Below, piece after piece: positions 19,763-27,912 of a DNA stretch of 64,000 nt. The notes beneath the pieces are model-generated. The model was not told where the DNA came from. It searched no databases and worked only from the letters and a program-made list of their open reading frames with translations. Made by a program: the position numbers and the translations under genes. The DNA is from Mesorhizobium sp. (GTDB taxonomy: Bacteria > Pseudomonadota > Alphaproteobacteria > Rhizobiales > Rhizobiaceae): NCBI GenBank assembly GCA_004017535.1, contig SAJS01000010.1:62001-126000 (forward strand). The letters run 5' to 3'. The first letter of the stretch is position 1. Each line of letters opens with the position of its first letter.

Positions 19763-20830
19763 ATGCGCGACGCATCCCTTGAATTTTTACAGAAGCTCGT
19801 GGCGACGCCGTCGCCAAGCGGGTTCGAGCGTCCCGTCGCCGAACTCTTTCGCGAATATGTCCGCCCTTTCGCAGACAAAGTGACGACGGATGTCGTGGGC
19901 AACGTGACCGCCATAATCAATCCTGATGCACCTATGCGCTTCATGTATGCCGGGCATATGGATGAGATCGGCTTCATCGTTCACTACATCGACGAGAATG
20001 GGTTTCTGTTCTTCAGCACGATCGGGGGAACGGATGTGGCAACCGAGATCGGGCAACGGGTCTGGGTTCACGGCAAGGAATCCGTTCTAGGCGTGGTCGG
20101 CCGCAAAGCAATTCAGACCTTCAAAGCCTCAGATTCCGCCCAGACGCCTTCGCTGAAGGATTTGTGGATTGATATCGGCGCGCGTTCGCGAGAAGAAGCG
20201 ATGGAGGTCGTGGACGTTGGCAGTGCGGTGACGATCCAGGGCCATTTCGAAGCGCTGAGAGGCGGCCTCGCGGTGGGACGGGCCTTCGACAACAAAGCAG
20301 GGCTCTTCGTCGGTGCCGAGATGCTGCGCTGCCTCTCCGAAGAAGGCGGCGTCCATCCAGACGTCGGTCTGTATATCCTCGGCACGGTCCAGGAAGAGAT
20401 CGGCTCACGCGGAGCGAAAACCGCCGCCTTCAACATCAATCCGAAAACTGGACTGGCAATCGATATGGGGGTGGCGATGGACTTCCCTCGTGGCCGCCCC
20501 GAAGATCAGGGACGGCTGGATCTCGGCAAGGGGCCAGCAATCACTCAAGGTGCGAACACAAATCCGGTGGTCTTCGACCTGCTTCGGTCGGTGGCCGAGC
20601 AAGAGGACATACCTTTTCAGATCCAGGCGTTGGGTAGTTCCAGTCCGACAGACGCGCGTGTAATCCAGGAGGCGGGCGGCGGCGTCGCCACCGGTGTGCT
20701 TTCGGTACCCTTGCGCTATATGCACACGCCGTCAGAAGTTCTCTGCCTCAATGATGTGCAAGCGACCGTCGATCTGGTCTGCGCCTATTGCCGGCGGCTC
20801 ACGCCTGCGCTGGACTTCACACCTTGGTGA
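19763..20830 (+). CDS. M42-family metallopeptidase
   Basis: 355 residues, the expected size for M42 glutamyl aminopeptidase/endoglucanase-like enzymes. The two-metal site is intact: AGHMDEIGF, GRAFDNKAG, VQEEIGSRGA (catalytic Glu pair), AIDMGVA and RYMHTPSE. It is cytosolic and trims N-terminal residues from peptides. The ATG at 19763 follows GAAGG by eight bases. As the last gene after the ClpP-like protease it suggests a peptide turnover unit (inference). Confidence 0.9.
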   Translation: MRDASLEFLQKLVATPSPSGFERPVAELFREYVRPFADKVTTDVVGNVTAIINPDAPMRFMYAGHMDEIGFIVHYIDENGFLFFSTIGGTDVATEIGQRVWVHGKESVLGVVGRKAIQTFKASDSAQTPSLKDLWIDIGARSREEAMEVVDVGSAVTIQGHFEALRGGLAVGRAFDNKAGLFVGAEMLRCLSEEGGVHPDVGLYILGTVQEEIGSRGAKTAAFNINPKTGLAIDMGVAMDFPRGRPEDQGRLDLGKGPAITQGANTNPVVFDLLRSVAEQEDIPFQIQALGSSSPTDARVIQEAGGGVATGVLSVPLRYMHTPSEVLCLNDVQATVDLVCAYCRRLTPALDFTPW

Positions 20831-21112
20831 GAGGCAAATAGAACCTAAACCAGTATCCCGCCACAACAGTCCTTGCCGGCAACGGCAGAGCACACCCGTA
20901 AACGCCAGGCAATGGTGGTGACTGGGAACCGCCCTGCCTGCCGTATTTGCAGCCCAACTCGAAGGTCGCGCTCGGCCGGCCGACAATCTCACGCAGCTCC
21001 CTAGCCGGGACGTAGTGCTGCAGTCGCATTCACCTTGTGAGGCCGCCACCGACCGGGCTGCGATCGGCCCTTCGTTCACAGATTCGTCCAGCTGAGACCC
21101 CGTATACGGAGC

Positions 21113-21304
21113 TCACCGGGGCTTCTGTTTACACGCTCCTGGGTTCCCAAGCGACGTTCGCGCAGTGGCTTCCCGAATGATCTTAGCGGCTTCATCAACG
21201 GTGATCCCACACTTCCGGGCATAGTAGGCGGCTTCACCAAGAATCGGGCATTCAATCGGCACTTCGACCGCTTGCTTGGCCCTAAGTTTTGCCTTCTTTC
21301 CCAT
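21113..21304 (-). CDS. Small protein with DUF3606-like C-terminal half
   Basis: 63 residues. After a basic start (MGKKAKLRAKQAVEVP) comes EAAYYARKCGITVDEAAKII, similar to the DUF3606 helix pair in which a short helix precedes a 'GI--DEA' turn. Its start follows a long leader carrying an 11-bp hairpin and an EcfG promoter 125 bp upstream; the same leader and first codons are duplicated at 22.2 kb. Family assignment is tentative. Confidence 0.55.
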   Translation of the reverse strand: MGKKAKLRAKQAVEVPIECPILGEAAYYARKCGITVDEAAKIIREATARTSLGNPGACKQKPR

Positions 21305-21336
21305 CCGTCGAATAACATCCAGTATTGGTGGTGAGA

Positions 21337-21380
21337 GCCCGCTGCTAGTGATGCCTCAGCCAAGAGAAGTAGCAGCGGGC
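21337..21380 (-). repeat. Leader hairpin element, copy A
   Basis: GCCCGCTGCTA (21337-21347) and TAGCAGCGGGC (21370-21380) form an 11-bp stem. The loop is almost identical to that of copy B at 22220. Similarity extends on both sides, from the start codon to the EcfG promoter. Confidence 0.65.
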
Positions 21381-21428
21381 GGGCAGGTCCCCAACCCGGG
21401 AGCACACGGATTGGCTGCCTGCAGTCCG

Positions 21429-21453
21429 AACCGCCCAGAATGATCTCTGTTCC
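21429..21453 (-). promoter_or_regulatory. EcfG-type promoter of leader copy A
   Basis: Minus strand GGAAC, 16 bases, GGTT; same position relative to the hairpin as in copy B. Confidence 0.7.
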
Positions 21454-21778
21454 ACTGACTCTCACAAAGCTACACGAGCTGGGTGGCGCGCTTCTCCTCG
21501 GCCGCGGGGTGCGCCGGGCCCGGTTTCAGCCACTGCGCATTTTGCTTTTTAGCTCATTGGTCGCGAGGCGGCCCGCCGCTGCATCTCCGCCACCCCTGTT
21601 CCATTGCCGCTGCTCCCGATACCGGCCAAGTCACCAGATGAATACCGCCTCGGCATGGCGGGCCCAATGACAGCCGCGTTTGCGGTGCTTATGCAGCCGG
21701 CCCGGCACTAGACTAGCGATCGCTGGTGAAACCTTAAGGCGGGTCGCTGGTTGATACGGCTGGCGGAGATTTTTAGCT
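21454..21778. other. Spacer without a recognised gene
   Basis: About 325 bp. Near its right end GAAAC, 16 bases, GGTT (one mismatch to the EcfG -35) lies upstream of the DUF3606 gene and may be its promoter. Nothing else was recognised. Confidence 0.35.
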
Positions 21779-21973
21779 ATGGTTAGAGTTCGAGACAGCA
21801 ACGACCGGCGCGCCAAGAAACCCGGGACCCGCCCCCTTAAGGGCGAAGACACCGAGGTCAAGCACGTCGTCGACACTCACGCCGTTTCCGAGAACCAAGC
21901 CCGAGAACTCGTAAGGCGTCACGGCAACGATTGGCGTAAGATCGACGAAGCCGCGAAATCTTATAAGGGGTAA
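21779..21973 (+). CDS. DUF3606-type mini-protein
   Basis: 64 residues. The basic N-terminus MVRVRDSNDRRAKKPGTRP is followed by the family's helix-turn-helix-like core, VSENQARELVRRHGNDWRKI, ending AAKSYKG. Proteins of this type are common in Rhizobiales stress islands; function unknown, with a possible DNA-binding role inferred from charge and helix layout. It is intact, in contrast to the frameshifted homologue at 15370. Confidence 0.7.
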   Translation: MVRVRDSNDRRAKKPGTRPLKGEDTEVKHVVDTHAVSENQARELVRRHGNDWRKIDEAAKSYKG

Positions 21974-21984
21974 AACTGCCCCCT

Positions 21985-22185
21985 TCATGTTTCAAAGCTT
22001 CCAGCCTGTCGGCTCAATGCGGAACTGCCGGGCCGCTGCTTCTGTAGACGCGCGCCACCTTTTTTGGAGCCCAAACCGGTTGCTTTGGGCGTCTGCGAAA
22101 GGCGGTATGCTCTTGCGCGGAACCGCGGGCGATGTTGCATGTCCAGGTTTTTCGACCGACGGGCCAATTTTGCCCCCTTACCCAT
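21985..22185 (-). CDS. Small ORF behind leader copy B
   Basis: 66 codons starting MGKGAKLARRS, parallel to MGKKAKLRAKQ of the gene at 21113, after which similarity stops. The rest is basic and low in recognisable structure. Either a diverged small gene or a remnant whose 3' part was replaced after duplication of promoter, leader and first codons. Coding status is doubtful. Confidence 0.35.
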   Translation of the reverse strand: MGKGAKLARRSKNLDMQHRPRFRARAYRLSQTPKATGLGSKKGGARLQKQRPGSSALSRQAGSFET

Positions 22186-22219
22186 CCGCCGGCCGGATCA
22201 AGCTCACCATTGGAGTGAA

Positions 22220-22265
22220 GGCCCGCTGCTGGTGATGCCTCAGCCAAGAGATGTGGCAGCGGGCC
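22220..22265 (-). repeat. Leader hairpin element, copy B
   Basis: GGCCCGCTGC (22220-22229) and GCAGCGGGCC (22256-22265) pair perfectly over 10 bp. The loop contains the same TGATGCCTCAGCCAAGAGA core as copy A. Confidence 0.65.
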
Positions 22266-22297
22266 GACAGGCAGTGTGTCCAAACTGCCTGCCCCCG

Positions 22298-22322
22298 AAC
22301 TATCCAAAATGATCACTGTTCC
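22298..22322 (-). promoter_or_regulatory. EcfG-type promoter of leader copy B
   Basis: Minus strand GGAAC, 16 bases, AGTT. Confidence 0.65.
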
Positions 22323-22427
22323 GGCGGTTCTCACAAAGCTTCATGGCGTGACCCGATTGATTAACACAGGTTTTGATTGACGTGCTTTTTCGCCGCGCCC
22401 GGCACAGGTTTAATTGGCGAAGATTGA

Positions 22428-22453
22428 GGAACTCAATATTTCGTATTGGCGTT
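22428..22453 (+). promoter_or_regulatory. EcfG-type promoter, target unclear
   Basis: GGAAC, 17 bases, CGTT, the only site in the window with the 17-base spacing. Downstream on the plus strand there is only a possible 35-codon frame (22456-22563) that runs into the 3' end of the yihY gene. It could make a short RNA antisense to yihY, or be a chance match. Confidence 0.4.
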
Positions 22454-22537
22454 GGATGCTCATGCCCCGACATTTGCATTCCCTCACGGGCGGGGACTTA
22501 CCTATGAATTGGCCTCCGGGAGGTGGCGATGGCTGCC

Positions 22538-23359
22538 CTACTCGACCGAATATGCGCGAGTAATTTCAGCTCCCAGCAGAAAGATCAGAGAGGAATAATA
22601 TATCCAAAGCAGCACAATTATAACTGCGCTGGCTCCCCCAAATGACGAGGCAACGGCGCTGCTACCGAGATAGATTCCAATGAGGCTCTTGCCGATTGTG
22701 AACAAGGCAGAGGTTACAAAAGCCCCTACCCAAACGTCCCGCCAGACTAGATCTCGATCAGGAAGAACCTTGTAGATTGCGGCGAACAGCACTGCGATCA
22801 GAAGATAGGAGATCAGCACATTCAAACCCTCGACGAGCACTGATCCAAACGGCAGCCACCGGTTGATCGTCCCGCTGAGAGCTGTGATTGCGGCGCTCGC
22901 CGCGAGAGAAACGATCAGCAAGAAGCCTAGCGCAATCACCAGTCCAAGGCTGGCGGTGCGAGCTTTCACGAGCCGAGAGAACGAGTTTCCTTGGGGCTTC
23001 GTCTTCCAGATCACATTCAACGCGGATTGCATCTCGCCAAAGACGCCAGACGCGGTAAGCAGCAAGGTGCATATGCCGACGACCGTGGCAATAACACCCG
23101 AGCTGCGATTGGACGCGCTCTTCAGCGCGCTTTGCAACACCTCTGCACTCTGTTGACCCATTAAACCGGAAAGCTGGCCAGCTATGGCGTCACGAGCCGC
23201 GTCGTGGCCAAACACCAAACCGGCTACTGCTACTACCAGAAGAAGGATAGGTCCGAGGGATGTGACCGCGAAAAACGCCATTGCTGCGGCATGGCTGAGA
23301 GCTCCATCGGCCATAAAGCCGGAGACACTCGCTTTGGCGATACGCCATGTCTTTAGCAT
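22538..23359 (-). CDS. YihY/BrkB-family inner membrane protein
   Basis: 273 residues with about six membrane helices. Family marks include GALSHAAAMAFFAVTSLGPIL near residue 20, ALNVIWKTKPQGNSF, and IYKVLPDRDLVWRDVWVGA ahead of the last helices. YihY proteins (once called RNase BN) have no settled function; many are small transport-like membrane proteins. No EcfG match lies in its upstream region. It is followed on the same strand side by the cyclase-like and dehydrogenase genes but is separated from them by 74 bp. Confidence 0.88.
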   Translation of the reverse strand: MLKTWRIAKASVSGFMADGALSHAAAMAFFAVTSLGPILLLVVAVAGLVFGHDAARDAIAGQLSGLMGQQSAEVLQSALKSASNRSSGVIATVVGICTLLLTASGVFGEMQSALNVIWKTKPQGNSFSRLVKARTASLGLVIALGFLLIVSLAASAAITALSGTINRWLPFGSVLVEGLNVLISYLLIAVLFAAIYKVLPDRDLVWRDVWVGAFVTSALFTIGKSLIGIYLGSSAVASSFGGASAVIIVLLWIYYSSLIFLLGAEITRAYSVE

Positions 23360-23433
23360 TTCCCTTCCTTTTCACTCAGGGTCAACGCGGATCACCGCCG
23401 AATCGTCCGAGCGTCATGATGGATATCCAACAG

Positions 23434-24021
23434 CTAAGGTGCTGTTGCAGGAACCGCGTCCGCGACGCTGCCCTCTGCCCGGTCGTCTGGTGGCGTGTCG
23501 AAATCCCTCCGAGCGAGACCCCGAGACGCTTGAGGTCCGCGCGGCAAGCCGCTGCGATCGGAATAATCCCGGTGGGTTCCCCGCTCGCGGCGGTGCGAAG
23601 CTTTGACGTCGGCAAATGCGACAAGGTCGAGCAAAGTGACGCCGATCACGAGCGCGAACGCTATCGCAGCATTGTCCCGCTTTGCATTGCCTGGTCGAAG
23701 CGCCGAGGAAAGAGTAGCGAGATCGAGAACGTCGCCGGCAATGCGTGACGCAAGGCCAACTGGTTTGTCCACTGAGAGGGTCGGCACGGCGCTGGCCAGT
23801 TCGCGCGCCCCGTAAGCGCGGATCAATGCTTCCTTGCCCTCGAGGCCGAGCGTCCGAGCGATGAAGCCGGGCGCCATAAGCTCGGTCAGCCCCAGGCCGA
23901 TCGAGAACCATCCGAGTGCGCGCGTCAGCCGGTCGGAGCCGGTCAGCGAGCTTGGGCCTTTGCGTACGACCCGGGGGTCTCCCTTGGAACGTGCGATTTG
24001 CGTGGCATTCGTGATTGGCAT
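23434..24021 (-). CDS. Membrane protein of the 'cyclase/dehydrase-like' rhizobial family
   Basis: 195 residues from ATG 24021 (AGAGG upstream). The middle holds two or three hydrophobic helices (LGWFSIGLGLTELMAPGF; AAIAFALVIGVTLLDLVAF) with the conserved EALIRAYGARELAS between them, and a basic tail with the DYSDRSGLPRGP motif. Such proteins are often annotated as cyclase/dehydrase, but this form has no START-like domain. It starts 23 bp after the alcohol dehydrogenase, so the two form an operon. Confidence 0.65.
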   Translation of the reverse strand: MPITNATQIARSKGDPRVVRKGPSSLTGSDRLTRALGWFSIGLGLTELMAPGFIARTLGLEGKEALIRAYGARELASAVPTLSVDKPVGLASRIAGDVLDLATLSSALRPGNAKRDNAAIAFALVIGVTLLDLVAFADVKASHRRERGTHRDYSDRSGLPRGPQASRGLARRDFDTPPDDRAEGSVADAVPATAP

Positions 24022-24044
24022 GATAGCGCCTCTTGGAATTCGGT

Positions 24045-25220
24045 TCAGGGCTTGAGCATGACCTTGATGCAACTGTCCGCCTTGTCGCGGAATGTGCGAT
24101 ACATCTCTGGTCCGTCGGACAGATCGACCTTGTGGGTGATTACGAAAGAGGGGTCGATCTGATCGTCCTCGATCCGGCGCAACAAATCGTCGGTCCAACG
24201 CGGCACGTGCGCCTGTGCCATCCGGAACGTAACGCCCTTGTTCATGGCCTGGCCCATCGGGATCTTGTCGACCAGGCCCGTGTAGACACCGATGATAGAG
24301 ATCACACCCCCAGGGCGGCAGGCGTAGATCATCTCCCTCAGCACATGAGGACGATCGTTCTCAAGCATCACCATCTGCTTGGCGCGGTCGAGCAACGTGT
24401 CTGGCTGACCCATGTTGACATGGCTTTCAGAGCCGACTGCATCGATACACTTATGCGGTCCCTCACCGCTGGTGAGCTCGTTGAGCCTTTCAATCACGCT
24501 CTCTGTTTCGAAGTTGATGGTGACGGCGCCAGCTGCCGCCGCCATCGAGAGGCGCTCGGGAAGGTGATCGATGGCGATGACCTGCTCGGCGCCGAGAAGG
24601 ATCGCCGAGCGGATCGTCATCTGACCGACAGGGCCGCAGCCCCAAACCGCTACAGTATCACCGGGCTGGATGTCGGCTTGCACCGCCGCTTGCCATCCCG
24701 TGGGGAGGATATCGGACAGGAACAGGAGCTTTTCATCGTCGATGCTATCCGGAACTTTGATGTGCGTCGTGTCGGCGAACGGCACCCGAAGAAACTCCGC
24801 TTGACCTCCCGGATAGCCGCCCGTGAGGTGCGTATAGCCGAACAGGCCTGCCGTCCTGTGGCCGAAGGCCTTGTCGCCAAGGTTTCCCTTTCTGTTCGTC
24901 CGTTGGCACAGGGAGAAGTTGCCACGCTGGCACTGCTCGCACTCCCCGCACTGGATGGTGAATGGGATGACCACGCGCTCACCCTTCTTGAGCGTGGCCT
25001 TTGCCGCGGCGCCGACCTCAACGACTTCGCCCATGGACTCGTGGCCCATGATGTCGCCGGGCAGCATGGCAGGGATCAGGTTGTGAAACAGATGCAGGTC
25101 CGAACCGCAGATCGCGCAACTTGTGACCTTAATGATAGCGTCGCGGTCATCCTCGATCTGAGGGTCAGACACCGTGTCGCAACGAATATCTTCTTTTCCG
25201 TGCCAGACTAGGGCTCTCAT
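24045..25220 (-). CDS. Zinc-dependent alcohol/aldehyde dehydrogenase
   Basis: 391 residues of the medium-chain dehydrogenase family. CAICGSDLHLF and GHESMGEVVEVG give the catalytic zinc ligands, CGECEQCQRGNFSLC the structural zinc site, and VAVWGCGPVGQMTI the NAD-binding loop. The closest types are glutathione-independent formaldehyde dehydrogenase-like enzymes; the true substrate cannot be read from sequence. AGGAGG lies six bases before the ATG. An EcfG promoter about 200 bp upstream implies a long 5' leader. Confidence 0.88.
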   Translation of the reverse strand: MRALVWHGKEDIRCDTVSDPQIEDDRDAIIKVTSCAICGSDLHLFHNLIPAMLPGDIMGHESMGEVVEVGAAAKATLKKGERVVIPFTIQCGECEQCQRGNFSLCQRTNRKGNLGDKAFGHRTAGLFGYTHLTGGYPGGQAEFLRVPFADTTHIKVPDSIDDEKLLFLSDILPTGWQAAVQADIQPGDTVAVWGCGPVGQMTIRSAILLGAEQVIAIDHLPERLSMAAAAGAVTINFETESVIERLNELTSGEGPHKCIDAVGSESHVNMGQPDTLLDRAKQMVMLENDRPHVLREMIYACRPGGVISIIGVYTGLVDKIPMGQAMNKGVTFRMAQAHVPRWTDDLLRRIEDDQIDPSFVITHKVDLSDGPEMYRTFRDKADSCIKVMLKP

Positions 25221-25421
25221 TCAAACCTCCTACCTTAACAATATCGACCCGCCAGAGGAGGATGAACGTCCGGTTGGTGGGCTGCCGGCCGAGCCCATCA
25301 CTGAGCGTCTGGTGCATGTTCGATGTGCCACAACTAAGTCCAGAGGCGCGATCCGCTCTCCGAGCCGAACCAGGATACTTCGATCGCGGCTCCGCGGTGA
25401 TTGTCGATTTCGAGATCACCC

Positions 25422-25446
25422 AACCAAGCGAAGCTGAGGATGTTCC
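25422..25446 (-). promoter_or_regulatory. EcfG-type promoter, probably of the dehydrogenase operon
   Basis: Minus strand GGAAC, 16 bases, GGTT, about 200 bp upstream of the dehydrogenase start. Confidence 0.6.
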
Positions 25447-25759
25447 ATGTATCTTTTCTCAGGGAAACCTCCTCAAACTAAGCAGCCGATTGCTGCGGTT
25501 CGGCGAAAGCGTCGGAGCTGCCTGCGGGAATTGGCGTCGAGGCTAAAACAGATTCCCAAGGGCTGATCTGGCCCGAACCGCTTTGGAGTCCGTGACGTCC
25601 AGCACCCGCCGCCGAGCATGCCTCCCGAATGGACATTCTTTGCCCAAGGCGATCTGCAAGAGGGCGCCGCATCCGGCTCGCCATCTAAGTGTCGAATCGC
25701 GCCGCGGCCAGTCCTGCCATCGGCAAATTCTCTTCGCTGGCTCTTCACGAACTCTCTTT

Positions 25760-25784
25760 GGAACACCCCCAGCGAAGCCCGGTT
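25760..25784 (+). promoter_or_regulatory. EcfG-type promoter of the Gly/Ser-rich protein
   Basis: GGAAC, 16 bases, GGTT, 45 bp before the ATG at 25830. Confidence 0.75.
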
Positions 25785-25829
25785 GGGTCGCTGAGGGAAA
25801 TCACAAAGTCAACCAAAGGAGAATTCCTT

Positions 25830-26300
25830 ATGATCAAGAAAATCCTCGCGGCTTCCGTACTCACCATTGCGCTCACCACTTCGGGCGCAATGGCGCAATC
25901 AGCCGGCACGAGCGGCGGCGCGAACGGGTCGGGCGGTGTGTCTGCTGGCACAAATGGTGGAGTAACCGGCGGCGTGTCGGGTAGCGGTCCAGGCACTGTT
26001 TCTGGCGGTGCCTCGGGTGGCGGATCAGGAACCGCGTCTGGCAGCACTTCAGGCAGCGGCACCGGTGGCGGCTCGACCGGGACGTCAGGTAGCGGTACAG
26101 GCGCTACGACTGGCACCGATTCCGGCGGCACCACAGCCGGCGGCTCGGTGACCGGCACGCCGGACAGCACCACCACCGGTGCCACCCAGGGGAAACCGAA
26201 CGGCATGGAAGATCGCTGCAAGGACGTCGGCGGTGCCGATACCGATAACAATACGCCAAGCGGCGCGGTGACTTCCGACATCCAGAACTGCAACAAGTAG
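25830..26300 (+). CDS. Secreted Gly/Ser/Thr-rich repeat protein
   Basis: 156 residues. A clear signal peptide (MIKKILAASVLTIALTTSGA, cleaved near AMAQ) precedes about 100 residues of irregular GTSGSGTGGGS-type repeats and a short conserved tail with two cysteines (DRCKDVGGADTDNN...IQNCNK). AAAGGAGAA lies at the right distance before the ATG. Low-complexity middle and paired C-terminal cysteines suggest a flexible periplasmic or surface protein; I know no biochemical role. A perfect hairpin follows the gene. Confidence 0.75.
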   Translation: MIKKILAASVLTIALTTSGAMAQSAGTSGGANGSGGVSAGTNGGVTGGVSGSGPGTVSGGASGGGSGTASGSTSGSGTGGGSTGTSGSGTGATTGTDSGGTTAGGSVTGTPDSTTTGATQGKPNGMEDRCKDVGGADTDNNTPSGAVTSDIQNCNK

Positions 26301-26326
26301 TAAGTTTCTGCCTAACTCCCCAAATG

Positions 26327-26350
26327 CCCCGACGGCATCTGCCGTCGGGG
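26327..26350 (+). terminator. Hairpin after the Gly/Ser-rich protein gene
   Basis: CCCCGACGGC (26327-26336) and GCCGTCGGGG (26341-26350) with a 4-nt loop; a C/T-rich tract follows without a true T-run. Confidence 0.55.
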
Positions 26351-26389
26351 CTTCCTGCCGGCAAGCCCGCTGCAGTTGACGCGCCGCAA

Positions 26390-27250
26390 CAGATTCCATT
26401 GTGTGCGAAATCACCCTGCCCTGCTTGTCGAGGCTGGAGGCCACCGAATTCTAGTCGACTGCGGGGAAGGCACGCAGCGCCAGCTGCTCCGCAGCGGCGC
26501 CGGCTTCAGGGGGCTTTCATCGCCTGTTGCTCACCCATGCGCATTTTTGGCATCCCCGGCCTATTCTCGCCACTCCGGTTGCGGCAAAGCGACGATCTCC
26601 TGACCGTCCATGGAAGCCCGGACACCCTCGACGTCGTCGTGCGCATACTCGCCGGCCTATGGAGCACGGCACGAGCGCCTATTCCACTGTAAGACTTGAG
26701 CCGCTTACCCCCTGCCGGTTTTTCGACCCGGACGAATTCGTGATCGACTGCTTTCACGTTCGTCACCGCGACACAGACAGCTATAGCTTCCTGGTCGAGA
26801 CTCCACCGCGCCGCACGTTCTCGGCGAGCACCTCGCTTCTCTCGGCGTGCCAGACGGTCCATCAGGAAGGAACTGGTAGAAGGCCGGTCTATCACCCTCC
26901 CGGATGGCCGCACAGTTGCTCCCGAAGACGTGTTGGGGCCGCTGGAAGCAGACAAGAAGCTGGTCATCATCGGCGATACGGAGTCGACCGATGGGCTGGC
27001 GGAGCATGTCCGCGGCGCCGACCTCCTGGTGATCGAGGCCACATTCCTGGAACGAGATGCGGCCATGGCGCGCGACTACGGTCATCTCACGGCCGCGCAG
27101 GCGGCATCTCTGGCGGCGAGGAGCAATGTGAAGCATCTCGTTCTGATGCATATCTCCGGCCGCTATGCGGACGAAGAAATCCTCGCGGAAGCGATGCGGG
27201 CATTTCCGAACAGCCGTATTGCGGCTGATCTCGATGTGCTCACCATATAG
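26390..27250 (+). pseudogene. RNase Z-like metallo-beta-lactamase relic
   Basis: Pieces of one MBL-fold RNase Z/arylsulfatase-like protein lie in order but in different frames: [20 protein letters not shown] (from about 26400), [20 protein letters not shown] (about 26590), PDEFVIDCFHVRHRDTD (about 26730) and, in one 107-codon block from 26930, LVIIGDTES, ATFLERDAA, GHLTAAQAASLA and MHISGRYADEEILAEA. The N-terminal FLGTG strand and the HxHxDH metal motif (expected after GAGFRGL) are missing or scrambled. At least three frame changes mean it cannot make a full enzyme. The 3' block could still be translated alone. Confidence 0.8.
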
Positions 27251-27259
27251 CGGCCGACA

Positions 27260-27727
27260 ATGACATTCAGGATAGGCATCATCTCTGACACCCACGGCCT
27301 GCTGAGGCCCGAGGCGGAACGACGCCTGGCTGGGGTAAACTACATCATCCACGCCGGCGACATCGGCAGTCCTGACGTTATTCCCGCGCTTCAGCAGATC
27401 GCACCGGTTACCGCGATCAGAGGCAACGTGGATACGGCCGGGTGGGGTTCGACCTACGCCGATACGGCGTTGGTGCGGCTGGCAGGCCGAACATTCTACG
27501 TCCTCCATGATCTGAAAACACTGCAGGTCTCACCAGCAGCACTCGATATCGATATGGTCGTGTCGGGCCACTCCCACGTGCCGAGACTCAAAACCGTTGA
27601 CGGTGTGCTCTACCTTAATCCGGGCAGCGCCGGTCACCGTCGTTTCAAGTTGCCGATCACGCTTGCGACCGTCGATATCAGGCCTGATGGGCTGCAGCCG
27701 GTCATTCACGATCTAAGTAGCGGCTAA
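27260..27727 (+). CDS. YfcE/MJ0936-type metallophosphoesterase
   Basis: 155 residues, complete for this small phosphodiesterase family. Metal motifs are in order: GIISDTHG (D and H), IIHAGDIG, IRGNVD, VLHD, VSGHSHVPR and the final NPGSAGHRR. The family hydrolyses phosphodiester bonds with Mn or similar metals; physiological substrate unknown. It starts nine bases after the RNase Z relic, so it may once have been its operon partner. Confidence 0.88.
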   Translation: MTFRIGIISDTHGLLRPEAERRLAGVNYIIHAGDIGSPDVIPALQQIAPVTAIRGNVDTAGWGSTYADTALVRLAGRTFYVLHDLKTLQVSPAALDIDMVVSGHSHVPRLKTVDGVLYLNPGSAGHRRFKLPITLATVDIRPDGLQPVIHDLSSG

Positions 27728-27912
27728 GGCGCTCGCATTCCAAGCGGGACGGCCAGCTTCGGCTCAAGGCACCGTCGGTGCGCGATCGCTCATGCGGCGC
27801 GGCAAGATGCGGCCGATGCGTCACAGCCTGGTCGACGTGCTCGGGTTCGAAATCACCCGCCGGAACCTTTGCGAGGTTAAGCCCTTCTCCTTCGAACATA
27901 TGGAGGTACCTG

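Larger units (their letters stand above)
25221..25829. other. Divergent control region
   Basis: About 600 bp between the dehydrogenase and the secreted Gly/Ser-rich protein, holding one EcfG site for each direction. Open frames inside it lack support. The dehydrogenase leader of roughly 190 nt has room for regulatory structure, but I saw no strong hairpin. Confidence 0.45.

Noticed and set aside
24033-25211. 392-codon plus-strand frame
   Set aside because: Exact antisense of the zinc dehydrogenase, whose motifs and ribosome site are clear.
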